6,223 nt of DNA. Origin: Candidatus Hydrogenedentota bacterium (GTDB lineage: Bacteria; Hydrogenedentota; Hydrogenedentia; Hydrogenedentales; GCA-2746185). Both the position numbers and the translations under genes were made by a program. The stretch covers positions 1 to 6,223 of the forward strand of contig JASJYE010000162.1 of the NCBI GenBank assembly GCA_030123645.1. Direction: 5' to 3'. Positions 1-6,042 of the stretch are shown in pieces (positions within the stretch are counted from its first letter, which is position 1; each line of letters opens with the position of its first letter). The notes under the pieces are model-generated. The model did no database searches, was not told the DNA's origin, and saw nothing but the letters and a program-made list of their open reading frames with translations.

Positions 1-5
1 TCCGC

Positions 6-29
6 ATGGGCTAAAGCCCATCCTAGCCC
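6..29. repeat. Palindrome with GGGCTAAAGCCC core
   Basis: Bases 6-21 form a perfect inverted repeat, ATGGGC-TAAA-GCCCAT (seven-base arms if the centre is taken as AA). A further TAGCCC at 24-29 is complementary to GGGCTA at 8-13, so two mutually exclusive stems are possible. The same core occurs on the opposite strand at 4284-4294. It has no T-tract on either side, so it is a poor intrinsic terminator. I infer a dispersed palindromic element in the intergenic DNA of this genome, but only two copies are visible here. Confidence 0.5.
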
Positions 30-51
30 TAAAATCAAATGAAATCGACCA

Positions 52-219
52 CTAGTCGAATTCGAAGCACAACGTGGAGAAGACTTTCCCCGCCGCAATG
101 GTGTCCTTGCACACGTGCCCGGCCGCTTCCCGCACCCGCTCGGCATTCTCCCCGGCGATCGCGCCCGAGAGTCCGCGGACGCGCGGGAGCGCATCCCTCC
201 CTGCCAATTTGTGCGCCAC
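52..219 (-). CDS. Possible small ORF or gene remnant, 55 codons, unrecognised
   Basis: A GTG at 219-217 opens a 55-codon frame ending in TAG at 54-52, only four bases after the DUF1552 stop codon. The frame stays open upstream into the end of the DUF1552 gene as far as a TGA at 297-295. By hand count 46 of 55 third codon positions are G or C, and first positions are purine-rich, which looks like coding sequence. The product is mostly helix-forming, with two cysteines (residues 37 and 51) and the ending CFEFD. There is no convincing ribosome binding site, no signal peptide and no domain I recognise. It could be a short third gene of the operon, the tail of an older gene truncated by rearrangement, or chance in a GC-rich stretch. 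A plus-strand frame covers the same bases but has a less protein-like composition. Confidence 0.3.
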   Translation of the reverse strand: MAHKLAGRDALPRVRGLSGAIAGENAERVREAAGHVCKDTIAAGKVFSTLCFEFD

Positions 220-223
220 GGCC

Positions 224-1582
224 CTAAACGCTGCTGAGTTGATGCATCTGCCCGGTGCTGTCGCCGATACTTTCCGCGCGCACTCCCAACTTGTTCAACA
301 TGGTCAGATAGAGGTTTGAAAGCGGCGTGCCTTCGGGAACACGAATGTGACGCCCGCCCTTGATTTGTCCGGTGCCCCCGCCTGCCAAGAGGATGGGCAA
401 GTCACGCGGGGTATGCGCGTTGCTGTCGCCCATGCCGCTGCCATACAAGAGCATTATGTGGTCCAACAGAGAGCCATCGCCATCAGGCGTCGATTGCAGC
501 TTCTCCAGATAATAGGCGAACATCTCCAGGTGGAAGACGTTGATCTTCGCCAATTTCTCCAGGCTCTCCGGTTTGTTCTGATGGTGGGAAAGCGGGTGGT
601 GCGGGTCGCGCACGCCAATCTCAGGATAGGTACGGTTGGTGATATCTTTGCTCATCATAAAGGTAATGACGCGCGTCATGTCGGTCTGGTAGGCGAGCAC
701 CTGCAAGTCCATCATCAGCTTGACATGCTCTGCGAACGTTTCAGGAATGGCGCCGGTGGGCCGTTCCACCAACGGCAGATCACGGTCGCCTTGCTCCTCG
801 GCTTTTTGTATTCGCCGCTCGATGTCGCGAACGGCCTCAAGATACTCCGTCAGCTTGGAGCGGTCGCCCAAGCCAAGTTTGCGGCGAAGGCTAGCCACCT
901 CGGCGTGCACCGAGTCGAGAATGCTGCGGTCTTTCTTAATGCGCTTGAGCCGCGCGCCCGCGTCTGTCGTGTCGCTGTCACCGAATAAGCGCTCGAAAAG
1001 CGCGCGCGGGTTATTTTCCACGGGCAGCGGCGTCGTGGGACTGCGCCATGACACCGTGTTGATATAGGCGCAGCTAAAGCCAACATCGCAGGAGCCCGAG
1101 AGGTCGGTCGGCTCGATTCCCAGCTCCAAAGAGGCGAGTTGAGTATCCTTCTCAAAATGCCGCGCCGCGAGCTGATCCATCGTAACGCCGGCAAGAACGT
1201 CCGCCCCTTCCGTGGGTTTCGCATGCACACCCGATAGCCAAGCGCCCATGATGTTGGCATGCCCCCCAAGAGGTTCGCCCGCCCGGACGAGCGCGGGTGT
1301 GTTCTCGAGGTTGGTAATCACGAGCACATCATCCCGGAATGCGGCCAGGGTCTTGAGTGTCGGCGACATCTCATAATCCGCACCGTCCGAAGTCGGAATC
1401 CACTTATCCAACACGGCGCCGTGCGGTATATAGATTGCACCTAGCCGGCTGACTGGATTTGCCGCTGTGTCGCGTATTGTGGCGAACGCGGGTACCATGC
1501 TATCCAGTAGGGGCAGCGCCATCGTGGCGCCGACGCCGCGCAGAAAGGTGCGCCGGGACAGACTTTTCTTGCTGGCAATCAT
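224..1582 (-). CDS. DUF1552 (HXXSHH) family protein, Tat-exported
   Basis: Predicted extracytoplasmic protein of 452 residues, a normal full length for the DUF1552 family (Pfam HXXSHH). The N-terminus is a clear twin-arginine signal: SRRTFLRG at residues 9-16, a hydrophobic stretch, and a likely cleavage site after AFA (32-34). The family signature HPLSHH is at 329-334. A later segment, GSGMGDSNAH (381-390) followed by a glycine-rich turn, resembles the sulfatase/phosphatase-like folds seen in the related DUF1501 proteins. Cysteines 165 and 171 lie in a conserved-looking SGSCDVGFSC stretch and could form a disulfide. Residues about 210-263 are strongly helical and probably coiled. The start is supported by AGGAG at 1596-1592, nine bases upstream and inside the last codons of the DUF1592 gene; the two genes share ATGA, so translation is probably coupled. 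Tat export suggests folding in the cytoplasm, perhaps around a metal held by the histidines (inference). The reaction is unknown. Confidence 0.95.
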   Translation of the reverse strand: MIASKKSLSRRTFLRGVGATMALPLLDSMVPAFATIRDTAANPVSRLGAIYIPHGAVLDKWIPTSDGADYEMSPTLKTLAAFRDDVLVITNLENTPALVRAGEPLGGHANIMGAWLSGVHAKPTEGADVLAGVTMDQLAARHFEKDTQLASLELGIEPTDLSGSCDVGFSCAYINTVSWRSPTTPLPVENNPRALFERLFGDSDTTDAGARLKRIKKDRSILDSVHAEVASLRRKLGLGDRSKLTEYLEAVRDIERRIQKAEEQGDRDLPLVERPTGAIPETFAEHVKLMMDLQVLAYQTDMTRVITFMMSKDITNRTYPEIGVRDPHHPLSHHQNKPESLEKLAKINVFHLEMFAYYLEKLQSTPDGDGSLLDHIMLLYGSGMGDSNAHTPRDLPILLAGGGTGQIKGGRHIRVPEGTPLSNLYLTMLNKLGVRAESIGDSTGQMHQLSSV

Positions 1583-4062
1583 GGGCTCGATCTCCTCATC
1601 TGAAAAGGTGTGCTCTTAACAATTCCCAAAATGATGGACGACCAACGGTAGTCGTTCGGCTCGGCCTCCCGCGCAATCTGGCGAATGGCCGGTTGATCGT
1701 AATATTCGATTCCGCGGCCCAGCGCGTAGGTGAGCAACTTCTGGATCGCGGTCATCGTGAATTCCTCCTCCCTGCCCGATAGCACGTCGCGCAGGCCAGC
1801 CGGACCCGCTAGGATCGTTCCGTTGGGTAGCATTCCCGTCGAGTCCAAGGGGAGATTATCCGCAGTCTTCGTGCGCCACTTTCCAATCGCGTCGAAATTT
1901 TCGAGCGCAAATCCCAGAGGATCCATTTTGACATGGCAACTCGCGCAAAGCGGATCCCTTCGATGTTGCTCCATCCGCTCACGCACAGTAGTCGCCTGGT
2001 CTACTTCGCTGGCCTCCGGCAGAGCCGGAACGTTCGCAGGCGGGGGGGGAGGGGGCGAGCCAAGGATATTCTCAAGCAACCACTTGCCTCGCTTCACCGG
2101 GGATGTCCGCGTCGCGTAGGAGGTCACCGTCAAAATGCTTGCCTGACCCAGCAAGCCACCACGGTTCCGGTCCTCCAAGGTCACCCGCCGGAAATGGCTT
2201 CCATAAATACCTGGAATTCCATAGTGCCGGGCCAGTCTTTCATTGAGGAAGGTATAGTTTGCTGACAACAACTCGGCTACACTTCGGTCCTCGCGCAGTT
2301 GGCTGGAGAAAAAGAGCTCGGTTTCGCGCCGCATGGCCTTACGCAGGTTGCCGTCAAAGTCGGGGAAGAGATTCACGTCCGGTGTCACCGCATCCACGTT
2401 CCTTAGGTGAAGCCACTGTGTGGCGAAATTGGTCACCAGCGACTCCGAGCGGGCATCGGCCAGCATTCGCCGCACCTGACCTTCCAGGACCGCCGGATCC
2501 TTGAGTTCACCGCGTTCGGCCAAGTCGAGGAGCTCATCATCGGGAATGCTGCTCCACAGGAAAAAGGACAAGCGAGAGGCCAATTCGAGATCGCTTAAGT
2601 AATAGGCGGCCCCCGGCGCATGTTCCAAGGGATCGGCTTCGATCCGAAATAGGAAACTCGGGCCCACAAGGATCCGTTCAAGCGCAAATTGGATGCCGTC
2701 CTCGAAGCCGCCTTCATTCCGGCCTTCAGCGTAGAAAGCGAGCAAGGTGTCCATATCGCTGTCAGTGACAGGCCGGCGGTAGGCGCGGCGCGCGAGCTTC
2801 GAAAGGATTTCCGTCGCGCAAGCTTCCTCGTCTTCAGGGCCCGTGGGGTATCGCGTAAATATCTTCTGGCGGCTGGGGCTTTCATCCCCGACGCCGGTCG
2901 CGTCGTAAGGGCCCGCGATCTCAAAATCGATCACTCCAGGCTCGACGTTTTTAAGGAGTCCAAGGTAGTCATAAAATGCCGGATAAGCCCTCGGTCTAAC
3001 CCCTTCGTAGGCCAAGGTTCTCTTCAGAAACGAAATGGTTATCGTGTGTGTCCCAGCCTTCGCGGGAAAGCGGACTTCCAGGGTGCGCACGCCCCACCAA
3101 TTTGCCAAGTCGTCTTTGTCCGGGGGCTTGTCGACGAAGCCGCTCCCATACGCATATTTCCCGGTTTTGGGTTTGCTGACATAGAACACACCGACTCTCT
3201 TCCCATCCACGCGAATGTCGAGTTGCTCGGGCGCGTCGCTGCGTTGGAAGAGGTCTTGGGCTTGGTCGGCTCTGGGCGCTTCTATGTTCGCCTTGATGAC
3301 ATATTCGGCGTCGATTGGAAAGTGATGGCGGACCGAGATGCCGCCACGCGACCCGAACGAATGCTCCTCGCCCATGCGGTCTAGTTGATACAAAGCCTTG
3401 GGGACTGTATAGGTCCGACTACTCGGGCGAGTGTCCAGATCGCCGATGGCGAGACGACTGATTTTCGACGCCGCCATGATATACCGTTCCAGGAGCATCG
3501 GCGATACGATAAGTGAATCCGCGATGTTGTCGAAGCCGAAATCCGCGCCATCGGTCGGCAAGAGCGAATGGCTGTCTATCTCCAGCGCCAAGAGGTCGCG
3601 GATCGCGTTGGCGTATTCGGCGCGATTAAGCCGATGAACGGCGGGCCGGCCAGGATTCGGAGCAGCGGCTGCCGCTTCGTCAAGAGACGTCACCAACCAT
3701 GAGAGTAATGCTTCATGCGCTCCTTTGGAAGGCTGCGGCCTGTCGGCAGGCGGCATTTCGCCCACGCGAAGCTTATGCACGACCTTTTCCCACACCTCGC
3801 CGCGTTCAGCTACATGCGCGAGGTCAACGTTGTCGAGCCTGAAGTTCGCGGTGTTGAGCGATTCGTTGTGACAGCTAACACAGTAGCGTTCAAGCAAGCG
3901 TTGGGACCTGGCCGGAGATGCCGCCGGGCCGGCTGAGGGGCGCGATTGGGCGACCGCTGCCTGCGGAGCCGCTTCCTGCGCAGACGATAGCTGTAGGCAA
4001 AGAGCTAGGGTCAACGCCAACCCAGCGGATATCACAATAGATTTTGGGACAGTCTTAAGCAT
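1579..4062 (-). CDS. DUF1592-type di-heme protein (PSD3-PSD5-PSD4-PSCyt3-PSD2 architecture)
   Basis: Exported c-type cytochrome-like protein of 827 residues, complete. A Sec signal peptide spans residues 1-28 (cleavage after SSA). Next comes a small N-terminal cytochrome domain with heme motif CVSCH at 61-65 and a probable methionine ligand at M103 in GEMPP. DUF1587 follows at about 142-206 (VHRLNRAEY start), then a beta-rich segment at about 215-385, DUF1595 at about 414-475, DUF1592 at about 487-617, and DUF1588 at about 634-731. The last holds the poly-proline stretch and a second heme motif, CASCH, at 706-710. DUF1585 closes the protein at about 768-824. Both motifs should be loaded with heme in the periplasm. 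The start is supported by AAGG at 4072-4069, six bases before ATG. It is the first gene of a two-gene operon with DUF1552. Electron transfer is a reasonable inference; substrate and partners are not known. No truncation or frameshift is seen. Confidence 0.95.
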   Translation of the reverse strand: MLKTVPKSIVISAGLALTLALCLQLSSAQEAAPQAAVAQSRPSAGPAASPARSQRLLERYCVSCHNESLNTANFRLDNVDLAHVAERGEVWEKVVHKLRVGEMPPADRPQPSKGAHEALLSWLVTSLDEAAAAAPNPGRPAVHRLNRAEYANAIRDLLALEIDSHSLLPTDGADFGFDNIADSLIVSPMLLERYIMAASKISRLAIGDLDTRPSSRTYTVPKALYQLDRMGEEHSFGSRGGISVRHHFPIDAEYVIKANIEAPRADQAQDLFQRSDAPEQLDIRVDGKRVGVFYVSKPKTGKYAYGSGFVDKPPDKDDLANWWGVRTLEVRFPAKAGTHTITISFLKRTLAYEGVRPRAYPAFYDYLGLLKNVEPGVIDFEIAGPYDATGVGDESPSRQKIFTRYPTGPEDEEACATEILSKLARRAYRRPVTDSDMDTLLAFYAEGRNEGGFEDGIQFALERILVGPSFLFRIEADPLEHAPGAAYYLSDLELASRLSFFLWSSIPDDELLDLAERGELKDPAVLEGQVRRMLADARSESLVTNFATQWLHLRNVDAVTPDVNLFPDFDGNLRKAMRRETELFFSSQLREDRSVAELLSANYTFLNERLARHYGIPGIYGSHFRRVTLEDRNRGGLLGQASILTVTSYATRTSPVKRGKWLLENILGSPPPPPPANVPALPEASEVDQATTVRERMEQHRRDPLCASCHVKMDPLGFALENFDAIGKWRTKTADNLPLDSTGMLPNGTILAGPAGLRDVLSGREEEFTMTAIQKLLTYALGRGIEYYDQPAIRQIAREAEPNDYRWSSIILGIVKSTPFQMRRSSP
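1592..1596 (-). promoter_or_regulatory. Ribosome binding site of the DUF1552 gene, inside the upstream gene
   Basis: On the minus strand AGGAG (1596-1592) stands nine bases before the DUF1552 ATG and is read as codons near the end of the DUF1592 gene (MRRSSP). Together with the ATGA stop/start overlap at 1579-1582 this supports re-initiation by ribosomes finishing the first gene, and so balanced production of both proteins. Confidence 0.75.
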
Positions 4063-4066
4063 CTTG

Positions 4067-4073
4067 CACCTTC
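4067..4073 (-). promoter_or_regulatory. Ribosome binding site of the DUF1592 gene
   Basis: On the minus strand GAAGGTG precedes the ATG, with AAGG ending six bases before it. This is a usual strength and distance and supports the chosen start, which also gives a complete Sec signal peptide. Confidence 0.6.
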
Positions 4074-4237
4074 ACCAGAGCTTGCTGGATTTCGCCTCGC
4101 AAAAACTCAAAAAACCAGTCCAATCAGGCACGCCGCCGACTTATTCAAGCTGGTGCGCGATTCAGAACTAAGATCCATTGCGTCAACTGATATCGATCCA
4201 ATACCGGCAACATATCCGGGCCCTAAGAAATTCCCAT

Positions 4238-4275
4238 GAATTTACCCCTGCCCAGATTTTGAGAATTTACCCTTG
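4238..4275 (+). repeat. Two 13-base direct repeats, GAATTTACCC(C/T)TG
   Basis: GAATTTACCCCTG at 4238-4250 and GAATTTACCCTTG at 4263-4275 differ at one base and begin 25 bases apart, about two and a half helical turns. The second copy overlaps the proposed -35 box of the ankyrin promoter. Position and pairing suggest an operator, with the alternative that both belong to a dispersed repeat together with the adjacent palindrome. No known binding motif is recognised. Confidence 0.5.
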
Positions 4276-4301
4276 AAATCCCAGGGCTTTAGCCATAATA
4301 A
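4273..4301 (+). promoter_or_regulatory. Candidate sigma-70 promoter of the ankyrin gene
   Basis: TTGAAA at 4273-4278 matches the -35 consensus at five of six bases. The -10 may be TAATAA at 4296-4301 (17-base spacer but a weak match) or CATAAT at 4294-4299 (five of six bases but a short 15-base spacer). Transcription would begin near 4305-4310, leaving a leader of roughly 80 bases. The palindrome core at 4284-4294 lies in the spacer, where a bound protein could affect promoter activity. Confidence 0.35.
4284..4294 (+). repeat. Second copy of the GGGCTTTAGCC palindrome core
   Basis: GGGCTTTAGCC here is the reverse complement of the core at 8-19, apart from the last C. The inner inverted repeat is GGCT-TT-AGCC. 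It lies on the other side of the operon, so the DUF1592-DUF1552 pair is bracketed by the two copies in opposite orientation. Confidence 0.45.
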
Positions 4302-4373
4302 TGCACTTAATTTAATCGAAATCCCTTTTCATTTCGATCTCACATGGGGCGATCGGGATGGAATCGTTTTGAT

Positions 4374-4378
4374 GGGAG
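4374..4378 (+). promoter_or_regulatory. Ribosome binding site that fixes the ankyrin gene start
   Basis: GGGAG ends seven bases before ATG 4386. The in-frame ATG at 4344 has no such sequence upstream and would place 14 polar residues ahead of the signal peptide. This site therefore favours 4386. Confidence 0.7.
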
Positions 4379-4385
4379 AACAGAG

Positions 4386-6014
4386 ATGATGAAATGCGTC
4401 AACGTGAGGGGCCAAACTAGCTGGCTGATGCTGTTACTGCTTTTGGTCAGCAGTATGGATGTGGCCGGTAGCGAACTATTGTTGATCGAGGCGGTCAAAG
4501 GACAAGATAGGACGACCGCGCGAGAGTTAATCGCACGGAACGTAGATGTGAATGCGCCTCAGGCTGATGGAGCGACGGCTCTCCATTGGGCCGTGCACCG
4601 CGATGACCTTCAGACCGCCAAATTGCTGATTGAAGCGGGGGCAAACGTAAACGCAACGAACGACTTCGGGGTCATGCCACTTTCCTTGGCTGCCACGAAC
4701 CGGAACGCATCCATGGCTGAGGCGCTTCTGAAAGCCGGTGCGGATTCCAATGCCACCCTATTGACCGGCGAAACTCTCCTGATGACGGCAGCGTACGCGG
4801 GCGATCTGGACACCGTTGACCTCCTGCTAAGGCACGGTGCGGACGTAAACGCGAAGGAACCCATACGGGAGCAGACGGCGCTGATGTGGGCGCTCGGGGA
4901 AAAACACACGGAGGTCGCGCGAAGACTAATCGAGCATGGGGCGGACATCCATGCTGCGACGACGCTTGGATTCACCCCCTTGCTGTTCGCGGCCCGTGAG
5001 GGCGATTTGGAAGCGGCCAAAATGTTTTTGGACGCCGGAGCCGACGTCAATACGAAGGCAAAGGGCAAAAAGAGCGCGCTGTATGTGGCAACCCTAAAGT
5101 TTTTTGGCGCAGGAGCCGACGTCAATACCACGGCAAAGAACGGCTTGAGCGCGCTGCATGTGGCAACCCTCAGGGGTCACGGGGAAGTTGCAGCCCTTTT
5201 GCTCGAGCGTGGCGCCGATCCGAATTACGACGGCCCAGGGTACACCCCGCTGCACTGGGCCGTGGGGACCTGGGAAACGGAAATGAACGGCGCGAACGGC
5301 ATGACGGCGCCGAAAGACCACGAATGGGACCGGATGCGCGGCGTGCAGGAGGGCAAATTCGAATTGGTGAAAGCACTCCTCGAGCATGGCGCAGATCCGA
5401 ACGCTCTACTCCAGAAAAATCCCACCCGCTATGGTTTCACCGTGACCAGACAGCCGAAGAATTCGACGCCTTTCGCGCTGGCGGCATTCGCCGGCGAAGC
5501 CGAGATCATGCGCCTGCTCGCAGACCACGGCGCCGATCCGTCGCTGAAACCGGAAAATGGTCGCACGCCGCTGATGATCGCGGCCGGAGTCAGCAGGTTT
5601 CGGCCAGAGAACGCCGTGCCGGAGGAGGACTTGCTGGCAGCGGTTAAAGTGGCGGTGGAACTGGGAGCGGACGTCAATGCGACGGATCGCGCCGGCAATA
5701 CCGCACTGCACGGGGCGGCGTGGATCCGATCGACGAAAATCGTCCAATTCCTCGTGGACAACGGGGCCGATGTCAACGCGTTGAACAAACAGGGATGGTC
5801 CCCGTTATTCATCGCCGATCACGATGGGCGTGGGGCAGGGACTGGCCCTAAAATTGAGAGATTGCCCGTCGGACATCTGCTGCGCGAATTGACCGTCCCG
5901 GATGTGATTACAAAGTCCTTAGATGAATGGGCGATCATACCGCGTCACGTCAGAGAGGCGATCGAATCGCTTTTGCAGGGAGAATTGGATAAGATCGCGA
6001 ACGAAGAAGAATGA
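4386..6014 (+). CDS. Secreted ankyrin-repeat protein
   Basis: Exported binding scaffold of 542 residues from the chosen ATG at 4386; an in-frame ATG at 4344 would give 556. GGGAG at 4374-4378 and a proper Sec signal peptide favour the shorter form: a short basic start, hydrophobic core WLMLLLLLV at 13-21, and cleavage near AGS (27-29). About thirteen ankyrin repeats follow, with TALHWAV, LLIEAGA and GADVN-type signatures from about residue 28 to 480. Repeat 7 (about 227-250) is only about 25 residues long and lacks its second helix. Repeat 9 (about 286-341) has a roughly 27-residue insertion between its helices, rich in acidic residues, Trp and Met. Repeat 11 also carries a loop insertion. 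The C-terminal 60 residues form a helical cap. There is no heme motif; the only cysteine is in the signal peptide. From memory, similar long ankyrin proteins sit beside DUF1592/DUF1552 genes in acidobacterial genomes. The ligand is unknown; a heme-protein partner is an inference. Confidence 0.93.
   Translation: MMKCVNVRGQTSWLMLLLLLVSSMDVAGSELLLIEAVKGQDRTTARELIARNVDVNAPQADGATALHWAVHRDDLQTAKLLIEAGANVNATNDFGVMPLSLAATNRNASMAEALLKAGADSNATLLTGETLLMTAAYAGDLDTVDLLLRHGADVNAKEPIREQTALMWALGEKHTEVARRLIEHGADIHAATTLGFTPLLFAAREGDLEAAKMFLDAGADVNTKAKGKKSALYVATLKFFGAGADVNTTAKNGLSALHVATLRGHGEVAALLLERGADPNYDGPGYTPLHWAVGTWETEMNGANGMTAPKDHEWDRMRGVQEGKFELVKALLEHGADPNALLQKNPTRYGFTVTRQPKNSTPFALAAFAGEAEIMRLLADHGADPSLKPENGRTPLMIAAGVSRFRPENAVPEEDLLAAVKVAVELGADVNATDRAGNTALHGAAWIRSTKIVQFLVDNGADVNALNKQGWSPLFIADHDGRGAGTGPKIERLPVGHLLRELTVPDVITKSLDEWAIIPRHVREAIESLLQGELDKIANEEE
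5037..5174 (+). repeat. Imperfect 75-base-period duplication inside the ankyrin gene
   Basis: Copies at 5037-5099 and 5112-5174 match at 51 of 63 bases by hand alignment, including long identical blocks such as GGAGCCGACGTCAATAC and ATGTGGCAACCCT. The period is 25 codons, not the usual 33 of an ankyrin unit, so the first copy makes a shortened repeat. The reading frame is kept. Confidence 0.85.
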
Positions 6015-6016
6015 AG

Positions 6017-6042
6017 GAATCTGAACCCGTTTAGCCGGATTC
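6017..6042 (+). terminator. Weak hairpin after the ankyrin gene, possible terminator
   Basis: GAATCTG (6017-6023) can pair with CGGATTC (6036-6042), giving a seven-base stem with one G-T pair and a 12-base loop, starting three bases after the stop codon. Only TTCAG follows instead of a T-tract, so as an intrinsic terminator it is poor. It may instead protect the transcript end or be chance. Confidence 0.25.

Larger units (their letters stand above)
4063..4385. promoter_or_regulatory. Divergent control region between the operon and the ankyrin gene
   Basis: About 320 bases separate the two divergent start codons, and no gene was found in them. The half nearer the DUF1592 gene has A-tracts at 4101-4105 and 4110-4115 and a TTGACG on the minus strand (4186-4181) that could be a -35 box, but no good -10 sequence follows at the right distance. 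The half nearer the ankyrin gene is AT-richer and holds two 13-base direct repeats, the palindrome core and a sigma-70-like promoter, described separately. A shared regulator acting in both directions is possible but cannot be shown from sequence. Confidence 0.6.

Noticed and set aside
171..180. Perfect palindrome GTCCGCGGAC as an operon terminator
   Set aside because: It has no loop and no T-tract, and a ten-base palindrome is not surprising in GC-rich DNA.
347..988. 213-codon open frame on the plus strand
   Set aside because: It is entirely antisense to the DUF1552 gene, whose frame has family signatures and a Tat signal. The antisense product shows no recognisable domain.
2689..3384. 231-codon open frame on the plus strand
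   Set aside because: Antisense to the middle of the DUF1592 gene; long shadow frames are common opposite GC-rich genes and this one has no start signal or motif.
4158..4186. TTGACG on the minus strand as a promoter of the operon
   Set aside because: No acceptable -10 sequence lies 15-19 bases downstream, so I mention it only within the control region.
4610..5131. 173-codon open frame on the minus strand
   Set aside because: Antisense to the ankyrin repeats. Its repeated LTSAPA-like pattern is the mirror of the GADVN repeat codons.
4400..5830. Regular repeats considered as a CRISPR or tandem array
   Set aside because: The periodicity of about 99 bases is that of ankyrin codons in an intact reading frame; there are no identical short repeats with unique spacers.
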